NCBI GenBank assembly: GCA_003135935.1 | Contig: PNBI01000118.1 | Coordinates: 1 to 36,875, forward strand | Direction of reading: 5' to 3' | DNA: 36,875 nt | Origin: Methanomassiliicoccaceae archaeon | GTDB taxonomy: Archaea > Thermoplasmatota > Thermoplasmata > Methanomassiliicoccales > UBA472 | In this document: in pieces, positions 19,932 through 29,857 of the stretch | Numbering within the stretch: the stretch's first letter is position 1 | How the letters are laid out: each line of letters begins with the position of its first letter | Program-made: the position numbers and the translations under genes | The notes under the pieces: generated by a model | The model's database searches: none | What the model was told of the DNA's origin: nothing | The model's input: the letters and a program-made list of their open reading frames with translations, nothing else

Positions 19932-20068
19932 CTCATCCCTCTGTGGTATTGAATGCCCAAGCGAGTAAAACTAATTTATTGCCCAGAGCTGAATTTCGCA
20001 AATAACGAACGACTGCGCTAAGGATTCGACACAAAGTTTCTAATCCCGCTGTCGCCTCCACTTCCTTC

Positions 20069-21601
20069 ATGGGACGGGCTGTACGTTTTCGCGGGGTGAA
20101 GGCGACCCCCAAAACGCTAGAAAAGGACCTTCTTACTAAAGCAAGCAAGTTGGCCTCGAATCCTTCGCTGCTGATCCCCAAATGCGAGCAGCATTGCCGC
20201 CGCTGCGGGTACGATAAGCTGCTTAAGAAGATGGAGAAAGTGGCGCAATATAAGGATGACGCGGAAACCTTGCAAGACCTAGCGACGAGAGGGGACCAAC
20301 TAGTCCGCGCCTATGCGGCGACAATCTCACTGGCCGCGAGCGGCAAAATACCGTTCCTTTCAAGTAAGAAGACGCCCGAAGGGGGCGACGTGTCATTTGC
20401 CGTCAGAGGGAAGGTGGATGCGGAGTATCTGATTGGGGTGCAGCATTTTGACGACCCTGACTTGAGGCTCCTTGCTTACTTCCAGGACGCCCAACAAAGC
20501 GATCTCCATATCTACTCGTCGCCCGAAGGTCTGTATTGCTCGTCCGATGGGGCTCAGGCGCCATTGGACTATAGTAAGGAGATGCTTGCCACTGCCCCTT
20601 ACGAACTCAAGGCGGACAACAGCTGCGGGCACCCGGAAGCAGTCATTGGGTTGATGATCGATTGGCGTTCGGCCAAGATCAATATCTTCATCTGCCAGGA
20701 ATGCGCGGATGAGGTAAATCTCCTTCATCATCTGCTCTCTCGCATCGCTGCCAGGGAGCCATGGGACGATTTCGATATCGACGTCCGCTACTCCCCTCGT
20801 TGCGTCGCGGACTGCGGAGCTTGCCGGATGAAGGAGAAGTTCACCATGAGCAAAGGACTGAAAGAGTCCTATGATAAGGGGCAGGTCAGCGATGTGATGC
20901 TGCTATCTCGATATACTCAGGAAAGGGAAGCGCACCTTCAGAAGTCGGGCGGCGAGCTCTACATCTCAGGGGACGAATGCTTCGGTCACAACAAGGAAGC
21001 TTTCCTGGCAAGGCTGAAGGGTAACGAGGCCGAGCTGATCGCGCTCAGTGGCGTAGTCCGCAACAAACCGATGCCAATAATCTCGGTCAACGACCAGGCA
21101 GGTCGGATAATCGCCGATCTTTGGCCCCAGTATAAGGAAGAGCTCTTGGCACAAGTGGCCAGCCCTGATATAGTCAAATCCATTCTGGCGAGTCCGGGGA
21201 ACCTAACGCCTCCGCAACTGGTGTTCGAAGCGAGAAGGCAGGAGCTATCCCGCAGCATCATTTCTCGATTGCCTGACTATGCCCTCAAAGGTCCGATAGG
21301 GATGATGGCCGATGATCTCGCCCGTTCGTTCAAGACCGAGGGGAAATCCGCGATGGTGAGGATGTTGGACCGCAATCGGCCTAGGGAGACAAGGTCGAAG
21401 GCGGTGGCGTATGGCTTCCTGGTTGCCGTCGGGGAAGCTGAATCACATAACTGGCAATACACCAAGGAAGAGATCGATTTCGGGCGATACCTCGGTGATT
21501 TCGTGCAAACCCTACTTGGAGCCGAGGGCAATGATTACGATCAGGCCTTGCACAATCTCCTGACCGCTTGCGGAGCGAACGAGGACCTTAAGCGCAAGTA
21601 A
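20069..21601 (+). CDS. Uncharacterized protein with multiple Cys clusters
   Basis: 510 aa single ORF; CEQHCRRC, CGHPE...CQEC, CVADCGAC. Confidence 0.75.
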   Translation: MGRAVRFRGVKATPKTLEKDLLTKASKLASNPSLLIPKCEQHCRRCGYDKLLKKMEKVAQYKDDAETLQDLATRGDQLVRAYAATISLAASGKIPFLSSKKTPEGGDVSFAVRGKVDAEYLIGVQHFDDPDLRLLAYFQDAQQSDLHIYSSPEGLYCSSDGAQAPLDYSKEMLATAPYELKADNSCGHPEAVIGLMIDWRSAKINIFICQECADEVNLLHHLLSRIAAREPWDDFDIDVRYSPRCVADCGACRMKEKFTMSKGLKESYDKGQVSDVMLLSRYTQEREAHLQKSGGELYISGDECFGHNKEAFLARLKGNEAELIALSGVVRNKPMPIISVNDQAGRIIADLWPQYKEELLAQVASPDIVKSILASPGNLTPPQLVFEARRQELSRSIISRLPDYALKGPIGMMADDLARSFKTEGKSAMVRMLDRNRPRETRSKAVAYGFLVAVGEAESHNWQYTKEEIDFGRYLGDFVQTLLGAEGNDYDQALHNLLTACGANEDLKRK

Positions 21602-21606
21602 TCGGA

Positions 21607-22635
21607 TCAGAGGGACACTCGAAAATCTATCACGTAGTGCGAGATCGCTGGCGCGTAGGATTTGACCTCTCCTAAGCGCAGGACTTCAATTTTGATCTTA
21701 CCAGCTGCCTCGGCGATCTGCCTCAGCGGCTTCTCCGGAAACTCGTCGATTGGGCAAATCTCATGGTAATGGACCACGCCTCCGTCCTTGACCAGCTCGA
21801 AAGCCTGTGGCAGGAACTGCTCCGTCGTGCCAACGTAGCCCATCAGCACTCGGTCGGCCCAATGCCCCGAAGGAAGGGTCCGATTATCGCCCAGGAATGG
21901 TTGGACCACCTCTCCCACGTGATTGCGGGCAACGTTCTCGACCAGATAGCCGAAAGCCACCGGATTGATTTCGCAGGCCACCACCCTCTTGGCCTTGGCA
22001 TGCACCGCCAATGGCAAGCTGAAATAACCGATCCCAGCGAACAGGTCCGCGATGGTCTCGCCTCGACAGTCCAATGACGCCATTCTCCGCTTCTCGTCCA
22101 TGTTGCCTGAGGAGAACATGACCTTGGCGACATCGAGCTTGTAGAGGATGCCATTCTCTTTGTGCACCGTCTCCGTACCTTCACCGAAGATCACCTCGAC
22201 CTGAGGCGTGCGGTGCACTCCCGATATCCCGCCGGTTTCCAGGCAGACCGTTCTGGCATGTAATATCCTGGCATAGGTCTCGGCGATTCCGGACTTGTAA
22301 GGGACGAGCTCAGATGGAAGGTGGACCAGAAGCACATCGCCGAGAAGTTCCCATTTGCCTGGCAATCGGTCCTTGAGCTCGTTCGGGATGATTGCCTCGC
22401 GCACGATCTCCTCATATGGCGCCCGATACTGCCTTCTTGGCTTCGGGTCGGCGCTCACTGCCTGCGCGCCCAATTCAAGCAAGTCTGAGTTCGAGATATT
22501 ATCGTTGATTGGGATTAGAATCTGCCCCGCAACCTCCTCGATTCGAAAATCCGTTCGCACCGCATCGCGTCTGGCCAATTCCAACCTGATGCTTTCGGCC
22601 TTTTCCTTGCTGACCTTGGCCATCCTCATTTCCAC
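21607..22635 (-). CDS. taw2: Trm5/Tyw2-family tRNA SAM-dependent transferase, Taw2-like
   Basis: VCLETGGISGVHRTPQVEVIFGEGTETVHKENGILYKLD, DLFAGIGYFSLPLAV, VLMGYVGTTEQFL (Tyw2-like rather than the Trm5 NLP motif). Confidence 0.75.
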   Translation of the reverse strand: MEMRMAKVSKEKAESIRLELARRDAVRTDFRIEEVAGQILIPINDNISNSDLLELGAQAVSADPKPRRQYRAPYEEIVREAIIPNELKDRLPGKWELLGDVLLVHLPSELVPYKSGIAETYARILHARTVCLETGGISGVHRTPQVEVIFGEGTETVHKENGILYKLDVAKVMFSSGNMDEKRRMASLDCRGETIADLFAGIGYFSLPLAVHAKAKRVVACEINPVAFGYLVENVARNHVGEVVQPFLGDNRTLPSGHWADRVLMGYVGTTEQFLPQAFELVKDGGVVHYHEICPIDEFPEKPLRQIAEAAGKIKIEVLRLGEVKSYAPAISHYVIDFRVSL

Positions 22636-22642
22636 ACCTCGT

Positions 22643-23830
22643 TCATGACCTACTCATCGAGGTGTGTGAAAACATGGATCGCAGCACCTGCGGGGCGAAT
22701 CTGAGGAGCTTTGGCGCTGCCTTGATGATCTGCGGTGCCAGCAGACTGGGGAAATCGATGTCCCCGGTTGCCAGGACCTCCCTGACCTCGGGCCGGTCTA
22801 ACGTCCTGCCGAGCGCCTCTAGCCTCTGGTCGCTCAGCCTCAGGTAAGCTCTGCGGATCAGGTACCCCCGTTCCAGCTCCCTTCCGATCTCCTCCTTCCA
22901 TTTTCGCTGATATTCCGAAAGCCTCTGGGCCGTCAGGTCCCCTTCTTCCATTGCCGCTAGAGCGACCCCCGCCGCGATCATTGCAGCGGTCATTCCAGTA
23001 TAGAGCCCACCGCCGCTCAGGGGCTTAGCTTGACCGGCTGCATCCCCGACCAGCATCGTCCGGTCTGCGTAGGTCCTCAGCGGGAATCCTATGGGGATCA
23101 CGCCCGATACACGTTCCAGGACCTTCTTATCCTCCAGTTCCAATCGTTTCAAGAGCGATTGCAGGTATTGATTCGGTGGCCCATTCCCCTGCGAGATGCC
23201 GACCCCCACCCTGACGAAATCGCCACAAGGTATTCGCCAGGCAAAGAAGCCCGGGGCGACCTTGCTGCCTACATAAACGTCCAGGACGTCAGAACGATCC
23301 TCTATTTCCAGGTCGACCTGAAGCCCCTTGATCCTCTCGCGAGGTTGAGGCAGCTCTGCCATTTCCGAGACACGGGATTTGTAGCCGTCCGCGCCGATTA
23401 TCATCGCGGCCAAGCATTTCTCTAGCTTCCCCTCTCTAAGGAAGCGAACATCCACCCCTTCCGGTTTGACGGCCGCCTTGGTCATGCGGCTGTTCATGAG
23501 AAGCTTTGCGCCAGCATCGGAAGCGATCTCAGCGCAGCGCTGGTCGAATCCTTGCCTCTCCACCACCAGCGCCTTTGTGTCAGCGGACCGGAAATCGATG
23601 GTAGTGCCGGCAGGGAAATGGAATCTTGCCCCTCGCAAGGCGCATAATACCGATTCGCTTGCCCTTGCCATTTCGACCACTCTTGGTGCTACCAAGCCGG
23701 TGCACTGCACCGGTCTCCCGATCTCAGGGTGCTCTTCGAGGATAGTGACGTCGGCTCCTTTGGCAGCCTTCGCTGCGAAGCTACAACCTGCTGGTCCCGC
23801 TCCGATGACCAACAGCCCGGATTCCATCAT
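22643..23830 (-). CDS. Geranylgeranyl reductase family FAD-dependent protein
   Basis: VIGAGPAGCSFAAKAA, GRPVQCTGLV, GDAAGQAKPLSGGGLYTGMTAA. Confidence 0.9.
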   Translation of the reverse strand: MMESGLLVIGAGPAGCSFAAKAAKGADVTILEEHPEIGRPVQCTGLVAPRVVEMARASESVLCALRGARFHFPAGTTIDFRSADTKALVVERQGFDQRCAEIASDAGAKLLMNSRMTKAAVKPEGVDVRFLREGKLEKCLAAMIIGADGYKSRVSEMAELPQPRERIKGLQVDLEIEDRSDVLDVYVGSKVAPGFFAWRIPCGDFVRVGVGISQGNGPPNQYLQSLLKRLELEDKKVLERVSGVIPIGFPLRTYADRTMLVGDAAGQAKPLSGGGLYTGMTAAMIAAGVALAAMEEGDLTAQRLSEYQRKWKEEIGRELERGYLIRRAYLRLSDQRLEALGRTLDRPEVREVLATGDIDFPSLLAPQIIKAAPKLLRFAPQVLRSMFSHTSMSRS

Positions 23831-23845
23831 CCATTGAATCCCTGG

Positions 23846-24508
23846 TCAGATATTAGGTTTCTCCTCATCCCCGGCGGTCGTACCCCGCGTGGCCAAGTAG
23901 TAAAGGCTGACCATTGCTAGCAGGCCAGCGATGAGAAGGAGTGGTAGGGTCAGGGACCCAAAGTCCATGGCCAGGATGAGGAATAGCACCAGCAAAGAGC
24001 ATACCATCACCAAAGCCACGAAGAAAAGAATGCGCCAGATGGAACGAAGTGTCGTTGAAGCCCGCTCTTTGGAGGACAAGTCCGTCTCGCTCACTCCTTC
24101 GTACAATTTGCTTGACAACATCATCTGGCCGCCCACGAGGAGGCAGGCCAGTCCGATTCCAAGTGCCAACCATGCGCCTGCGAAACCCAGATTGGTCGCC
24201 AGGACGGAAGCGCTGCATTGAAAAACCAATAGTGCTCCGGTGCCGACGCAGAAGGCGGCCCGCCAGCGTTTGATTATAGCTGCCCCGTTCAAAATGGCCA
24301 ATAGGACCGTTGCGGCAACGATCACGAGCTGCCATGGCCAGTAAGAGAGCAATGCCAAGGTTACTCCTATAGACAACTGTGCCCCCAAGCATCCGACCAT
24401 GGCGAAGAGATGGATGCTCTTCAGGTTCTGAGCCTTGGTCTCGATCCTCTCACCTCCAGCAAGTGCGGCGACAATGGCGTCCCAATCTCCCAGTCGATCA
24501 CTCGGCAA
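23846..24508 (-). CDS. Multipass membrane protein, unknown function
   Basis: Several hydrophobic helices; 3' member of MoxR/DUF58 operon, overlapping DUF58 3' end by 88 nt. Confidence 0.6.
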   Translation of the reverse strand: MPSDRLGDWDAIVAALAGGERIETKAQNLKSIHLFAMVGCLGAQLSIGVTLALLSYWPWQLVIVAATVLLAILNGAAIIKRWRAAFCVGTGALLVFQCSASVLATNLGFAGAWLALGIGLACLLVGGQMMLSSKLYEGVSETDLSSKERASTTLRSIWRILFFVALVMVCSLLVLFLILAMDFGSLTLPLLLIAGLLAMVSLYYLATRGTTAGDEEKPNI

Positions 24509-25698
24509 TATTCTCCGAGACGCGCCAGGATGTCATGGCGTTGGACCTGTTTGATCCGGATCGCCAGATCGATGTGCTGCGATTTAGGGGCTGAAGCGGC
24601 CTGCAATGCCACTGGTGAAGGAGAGATTACGATCATTTCCTGATGCTTCACGAGCAGCATCTCTACCGCGTCCAGCATGCGAGCGCCTTCCAGCGGGCTC
24701 ACAATGAGGAGCAGCGAGGTCCGGGGGAAGTAACGTTCCAACATCATGCTCAGCCCTCTCAGCGACCGGTTCTCTCCCACCTTTGCGTTCAGAAGGGCAT
24801 CATTGATTCTCAAGAACTGACGATGCCCAGGTGCCAGTTTGACGACCTCGATGAACTCGCCCAGGATGATCATTCCGACCCGGTTCCTCTGTTTCAGGAG
24901 ATGGGCGGAAACCGAGGATGCCACATCGACGCAGGCATCCATCAGCTTGTCGGAGGACAGTTGGTCCAGGGCGGTGCTGCGACCGTCTAGGATGATTACT
25001 ACGTCCCCGCTCCTTTCCGTTTCGTATTCGTTCGTCAGCAATCGATCGGTACGCATCGATGCCCGCCAATTGATATGTCTGAGCTCGTCCCCATCCCCAT
25101 ATTCCCTGATGCCATAGAACTCGAGCCCTGGGCCCAAAATGGTGGAGGGCACGTTGCCTGATTGCATCCTAACCCGGCGCGGTCTGAGGTCGCACTTCTT
25201 TAGGTCTTGCATTCTTGGCAAGACCTGGACCTCGCCTTTGCTCGCAAAAGCCGTTTCGACGAAATTGATCTGCCCTGGATCGTTCCAGCGCACCCGGACT
25301 TCATTCCAGACATAACGCCCTTTGTGGGCGAACCTCACCTTGTATTCGATGACGCAAGATGAGTTCGGCTCGAGGCTCATGGGAAAGACATTGCTGCCAG
25401 ACGTCAGCTCCACACCGATCGGCAGGGGGTCGATCACTTCCGCGAAGTCAATCTTCTCTCCCAGGTTATCGATCTGCACAACCACCTTGAGCTCGTCTTC
25501 CACGAAGGCTTTCTCCATCTCCAGCTCCCTCCTGATCTTCAAGTTGATTATTGGCTTGCGATGGATCCAGGTGCTGAAGTAGAAGAAGAGAATTAGAGGT
25601 ATGATCAGGCTGATGATCTCCCAACGGCGAACTAGCAAGCCTATCAGCAGGAATGTGAACGCCATGGCCAGTAATCCGGCCGATGCGCGGGAGCGCAT
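24421..25698 (-). CDS. DUF58 domain protein
   Basis: N-terminal TM pair; LEFYGIREYGDGDELRHINWRASMRTDRLLTNEYE. Confidence 0.88.
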   Translation of the reverse strand: MRSRASAGLLAMAFTFLLIGLLVRRWEIISLIIPLILFFYFSTWIHRKPIINLKIRRELEMEKAFVEDELKVVVQIDNLGEKIDFAEVIDPLPIGVELTSGSNVFPMSLEPNSSCVIEYKVRFAHKGRYVWNEVRVRWNDPGQINFVETAFASKGEVQVLPRMQDLKKCDLRPRRVRMQSGNVPSTILGPGLEFYGIREYGDGDELRHINWRASMRTDRLLTNEYETERSGDVVIILDGRSTALDQLSSDKLMDACVDVASSVSAHLLKQRNRVGMIILGEFIEVVKLAPGHRQFLRINDALLNAKVGENRSLRGLSMMLERYFPRTSLLLIVSPLEGARMLDAVEMLLVKHQEMIVISPSPVALQAASAPKSQHIDLAIRIKQVQRHDILARLGEYCRVIDWEIGTPLSPHLLEVRGSRPRLRT

Positions 25699-26652
25699 TC
25701 AATCGACCTTGGGGACCGGAACGGTCTTCAAGATCGAATCTATCACGGACTCGGGCCTCACCCCTCTGATCCAAGGGTCAGCAGCAAGGATGAGCCGATG
25801 GGCCAGTGCTGGGACAGCTACCGCCTTGACGTCATCAGGCAGAACGTAATCCCGGCCGAACAGCGCCGATCGCGCGGTCGATAATCTCATCAATGCCAGC
25901 GAGCCGCGGGGACTGGACCCGACCTGGACCTGAGAATGCTTGCGTGTCATGTCGACGATCTTGACGATATAATCCTGGATGACATCCTCGACTTGCAACG
26001 ATTCTACATAACGTTGCATCTCCACCATCTTCTGGGGAGAGCAGACTGCCTGCAGTTCCACCTTCTCCTGTTGGCGTTTCCTTCGGCGCGTCAATATCTC
26101 CTTCTCCTCGTCTAAGGAGGGATAGCCCACCGCGGTGCGGATGAGGAAACGGTCTATCTGGGCTTCCGGGAGCGGGTAGGTCCCTTCATACTCGATCGGG
26201 TTCTGTGTCGCTAGCACTATGAAGGGGTTCGGGAGGATCTGGGTCTCGCCTTCGAGCGTGACCTGACGCTCTTGCATCGCCTCTAATAGTGCTGACTGCG
26301 ACTTCGGCGGAGCCCGGTTGATCTCGTCGGCCAAGAGAATGTTCGTAAAGATGGGACCCTTTCGCATCTCGAATTCCCCGCTCTTTCGGTTCATGATGTA
26401 GCTGCCGGTTATATCGGCCGGGAGGAGATCAGGGGTGAATTGCACCCGTTTGAATGTGCAGCCCACCGCCATGGCATAGCAGTTCGCTATCATGGTCTTG
26501 GCCAGGCCGGGGTAGTCCTCGAAAAGGACATGGCCATTGCACAGCATGGCCAACATGACCCTTTCCAGGACCGGGCGTTTTCCTACGATGGCCTTCCCCA
26601 CCTCGTCCATAATCGCATTGCAGGTCCGTTGTAGCTCTTCAGCTTGCATCAC
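25699..26652 (-). CDS. MoxR-type AAA+ ATPase
   Basis: GHVLFEDYPGLAKTMIAN, FTPDLLPADITGSYI, LLADEINRAPPKSQSALLEAMQERQVT, ATQNPIEYEGTYPLPEAQIDRF. Confidence 0.94.
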   Translation of the reverse strand: MMQAEELQRTCNAIMDEVGKAIVGKRPVLERVMLAMLCNGHVLFEDYPGLAKTMIANCYAMAVGCTFKRVQFTPDLLPADITGSYIMNRKSGEFEMRKGPIFTNILLADEINRAPPKSQSALLEAMQERQVTLEGETQILPNPFIVLATQNPIEYEGTYPLPEAQIDRFLIRTAVGYPSLDEEKEILTRRRKRQQEKVELQAVCSPQKMVEMQRYVESLQVEDVIQDYIVKIVDMTRKHSQVQVGSSPRGSLALMRLSTARSALFGRDYVLPDDVKAVAVPALAHRLILAADPWIRGVRPESVIDSILKTVPVPKVD

Positions 26653-27317
26653 ATTTCCTCCACGAGCTTGAGAATTCTCTTGTAATTATCTTGAAAGTTG
26701 GATATAAGCTTCCGTCGATCGGTTGAGCAGGACAACTCTGAGGCATAAGTTTCATTCAGGTTGGTCGTCAACAGAAGCCTCAGTTCCCTCTGGTCGATTT
26801 CCTCCTCGAGCCAGATCTCATCAGAGGCCATATCCAAGGCCTCGGAGCGTGACATGTGTCGGCGAAGGGCCAAGCGATCGATCAATAGGTCCTTCAGCTC
26901 CTGAAATGCCAGCATCTGTTTGAACGGGTCACCTTCGAAAGCGAGGTCCAGGTTCTCGATGGTGACCTGCAGGGCGTTCTTCTTCTCCTCGGGTTCCACA
27001 TGGCCTTCCGGTTCGAAGGAAGGCAGGTGTTCCTTTCCACTATTTGATCGATGGATGAGAATTAGGGCGGCAACCCCTAGTCCAATCAAGAGCAATGCGA
27101 ACCTGACAATGGGATCAATGCTGGCAAATAGCATCAAGATCAGAAGGAGGAGGACGAGGGTGAGCAATGATCCGATCGCAATAAGCCAGTTCAACAGTTC
27201 GAAGTCATTATTGTTGTTCCTACGCTCGTCGACGCCCTTGCGAATTGAGAGCAAGAAGCCTTGATCACGAGGCGGGTTGTCCAAGCGCGGTCCTCCTCTC
27301 CTTCTCTTTCGAGGCAA
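26649..27317 (-). CDS. Membrane protein with two TM helices; start uncertain
   Basis: FELLNWLIAIGSLLTLVLLLLILMLFASIDPIVRFALLLIGLGVAALILIH; ATGA overlap with MoxR gene. Confidence 0.65.
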   Translation of the reverse strand: MPRKRRRGGPRLDNPPRDQGFLLSIRKGVDERRNNNNDFELLNWLIAIGSLLTLVLLLLILMLFASIDPIVRFALLLIGLGVAALILIHRSNSGKEHLPSFEPEGHVEPEEKKNALQVTIENLDLAFEGDPFKQMLAFQELKDLLIDRLALRRHMSRSEALDMASDEIWLEEEIDQRELRLLLTTNLNETYASELSCSTDRRKLISNFQDNYKRILKLVEEM

Positions 27318-28170
27318 TGGATTCGAACGCCCTCAACGCCCGATCGCGCTCATTCTCGCCCATCGCATGATCGCTGTACCATGCTTCTTCGAAGAGCGAG
27401 GTCAGCTCGATCAGCGGGCCCTCGGGCCAACCAAAATTCAATTTAGCCAGTTCCGCAACTTCTCTTGGCGTCAAGGAACTTAAGCTCCGTCCTTTCTCCA
27501 GAAGGCGGGACATTTGTTGATAGGCACGCACGATAACGGCGCGCGGCTCCTCGCCTGATAGAAGGTCCATTCTCGCTTGGCGCACCGCCTCGGAGGCATC
27601 CTGCTGTGCCAACTTGATCTGGGCTTTGGCAAGGCGCAACGGAGTGGTCCGATTATGCCTGAAGGCTATGATGATCAGGGCAACGATCAAAGCTGTGATG
27701 AGCAGGTATATCGCTCCGATTCCTCCGGTGGCATCATTCGCCACCGGATTGTTGACCGGTTGATTCGGTTGGTCGCCTGCGCCTGGAATTGGAGGATCCT
27801 GTTTTTGATTCATCAACAATGATCGATCTTGGATAGCTGCCAGGCAGACCAGAAGGAGGACTATTACCAGCAATGCGATGAGATTATTGCCAGTCCATTG
27901 GATGTTCGTCCTCCGGGACCGTGCGCCGACCTTGCGTCGGATCAGGAATAGCACGACGATCCCGGCGCCAATTGCTCCCAGGGCGTATATCAACGCCAAG
28001 GTGATCTGGGCGATCTCAGGTCCGCTGGTCGGCGAACCTTGACCGAGGTCAAGATAGCGGATATTGGCAACAACGATTCCAATGGCAAATAGGCCGATAA
28101 TGAAGGCGATGGTGACCTTGAGGAGCCTGCGGTCCTCCCGCTCACTCATCATGCCAGATGGTACGGGCAT
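27265..28170 (-). CDS. Membrane protein with DUF4129-like C-terminal domain
   Basis: VIVRAYQQMSRLLEKGRSLSSLTPREVAEL...LIELTSLFEEAWYSDHAMGENERDRALRAF. Confidence 0.8.
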   Translation of the reverse strand: MPVPSGMMSEREDRRLLKVTIAFIIGLFAIGIVVANIRYLDLGQGSPTSGPEIAQITLALIYALGAIGAGIVVLFLIRRKVGARSRRTNIQWTGNNLIALLVIVLLLVCLAAIQDRSLLMNQKQDPPIPGAGDQPNQPVNNPVANDATGGIGAIYLLITALIVALIIIAFRHNRTTPLRLAKAQIKLAQQDASEAVRQARMDLLSGEEPRAVIVRAYQQMSRLLEKGRSLSSLTPREVAELAKLNFGWPEGPLIELTSLFEEAWYSDHAMGENERDRALRAFESIASKEKERRTALGQPAS

Positions 28171-28265
28171 ATGAGCTATAAAACCAATGCTTGATATTGA
28201 CCATTCAGGCTAAATGAATCGATGCTCTATGAATCTGGACCGGTAGAGCTTGGTCCCAAATATGA

Positions 28266-28913
28266 TCAATGCTTCGTGACCTTTTCCCAATCCTTCTGGA
28301 ACCGTTCTATGCCAATGTCTGTCAGCGGGTGCTTGAACATCTTCTTGAGCACATCATAGGGGATGGTGGCAATGTCCGCGCCCATCCTTGCCGCCTGGGT
28401 CACGTGGATTGGGTGCCTGACAGAGGCGACTATGATCTCGGTGCCGAAATCATAGTTGCCGAAGATCTCCATTATCTCCGCAACAAGGTCCATGCCGTCC
28501 TCGCCGATATCGTCGAGCCGGCCGATGAAAGGCGAGACGTAGCTTGCCCCCGCCTTGGCCGCGAGCAAGGCCTGGTTGGCGCTGAAGATCAGCGTCATGT
28601 TGACCTTGATATCGTCCTTGGCCAGCATCCTGGTCGCTTTGAGGCCCTCCTCGGTCATGGGGACCTTGATCACGACGTTGGGGTGGATCTTCGCCAGTTC
28701 CTTCCCTTCTCGGTAGATCTCATCGGCCTTGGTGCTCATGGCCTCCACTGACACGGGCCCGCCGACCGTCTCGCAAATCTTTCTGACCAGGAGTTTGAAA
28801 TCCCCTTTCTCCTTCGCAACCAGCGTCGGATTGGTGGTCACGCCGTCCAATATTCCCCAACTGTCAACCTCTTCGATCTGCTCCAAGTTCGCCGTGTCAA
28901 TGAAGATCTTCAT
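28266..28913 (-). CDS. tal: Transaldolase (small TalC-like type)
   Basis: [80 protein letters not shown]. Confidence 0.93.
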   Translation of the reverse strand: MKIFIDTANLEQIEEVDSWGILDGVTTNPTLVAKEKGDFKLLVRKICETVGGPVSVEAMSTKADEIYREGKELAKIHPNVVIKVPMTEEGLKATRMLAKDDIKVNMTLIFSANQALLAAKAGASYVSPFIGRLDDIGEDGMDLVAEIMEIFGNYDFGTEIIVASVRHPIHVTQAARMGADIATIPYDVLKKMFKHPLTDIGIERFQKDWEKVTKH

Positions 28914-28915
28914 TT

Positions 28916-29857
28916 CTACCGCCTCTTCATCACTTCGTCCGCCGCTTCCATGATCCTGTCCGCCGTGAGCCCATACTTGCGCATCAGCTCTTCCCCTTCG
29001 CCCGATTCCCCGAACGTATCCATCAGGCCGACGCGCCTCAATGGGGCAGGTTTATGCTCGGCCAGACAGCTCGCTACCGCGCATCCCAAGCCTGATACGA
29101 CGTTATGCTCCTCGGCTGTGACAAAACCGCCGGTGCGCCTCGACGCCGCTTCTATCAGCCCATCGTCCAATGGCTTGATGGAGGACATGTTGATGACCTG
29201 CGCCGAGATCTTGCGCTTCTCCAATGCCTCCGCCGCCTCCAGGCAGCGGGAGACCATCACGCCGCATCCGACCAGTGTGATATCATCCCCCTCTCTGAGA
29301 AGGGTCCCTTTGCCGATCTTGAACGGCGTTTCTGAATCTGTGATCACCGGAAAGTCCAATCGGCTCATGCGCATGTAGCAAGGTCCCTGCCAGTCCGCGA
29401 AGGTCTTGGTGGTCTTATAGGTCTCCTGCGCATCAACCGGCACAACCACGGTCATGTTCGGCAGGGTGCGCATCAGAGCTATGTCCTCCCCGGTTTGGTG
29501 AGACGCGCCATCTCCTCCGACGGTGATGCCAGCATGGGTGGCGCATATCTTGACATTTAGCTTGGGGTAGGCGATCGACTGCCTGATCTGATCCCAGCAG
29601 CGGCCCGTCGCGAAGACGGCGAAACTAGAAGCGAAGACCACCTTTCCCGAGGCGGCGAACCCGGCTGCTGTGCCCATCATATTCTGCTCGGCAATGCCGC
29701 AGTTGAAGAAGTGTTCCGGGAACTCCCTAGCGAAGTCCGCTGTGCGGGTCGAGCTCGAAAGGTCAGCGTCCAGGACGACGACATCCTTGCGCATCTTCCC
29801 CAGCTCGATCAGCGCCCGGCCGTACTCCTTCCGTTGGCTAGCATATTTCCAATTCAT
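28916..29857 (-). CDS. Transketolase, C-terminal subunit
   Basis: [43 protein letters not shown] overlap with the N-terminal subunit. ORF track extension to 30250 is antisense-frame read-through. Confidence 0.9.
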   Translation of the reverse strand: MNWKYASQRKEYGRALIELGKMRKDVVVLDADLSSSTRTADFAREFPEHFFNCGIAEQNMMGTAAGFAASGKVVFASSFAVFATGRCWDQIRQSIAYPKLNVKICATHAGITVGGDGASHQTGEDIALMRTLPNMTVVVPVDAQETYKTTKTFADWQGPCYMRMSRLDFPVITDSETPFKIGKGTLLREGDDITLVGCGVMVSRCLEAAEALEKRKISAQVINMSSIKPLDDGLIEAASRRTGGFVTAEEHNVVSGLGCAVASCLAEHKPAPLRRVGLMDTFGESGEGEELMRKYGLTADRIMEAADEVMKRR

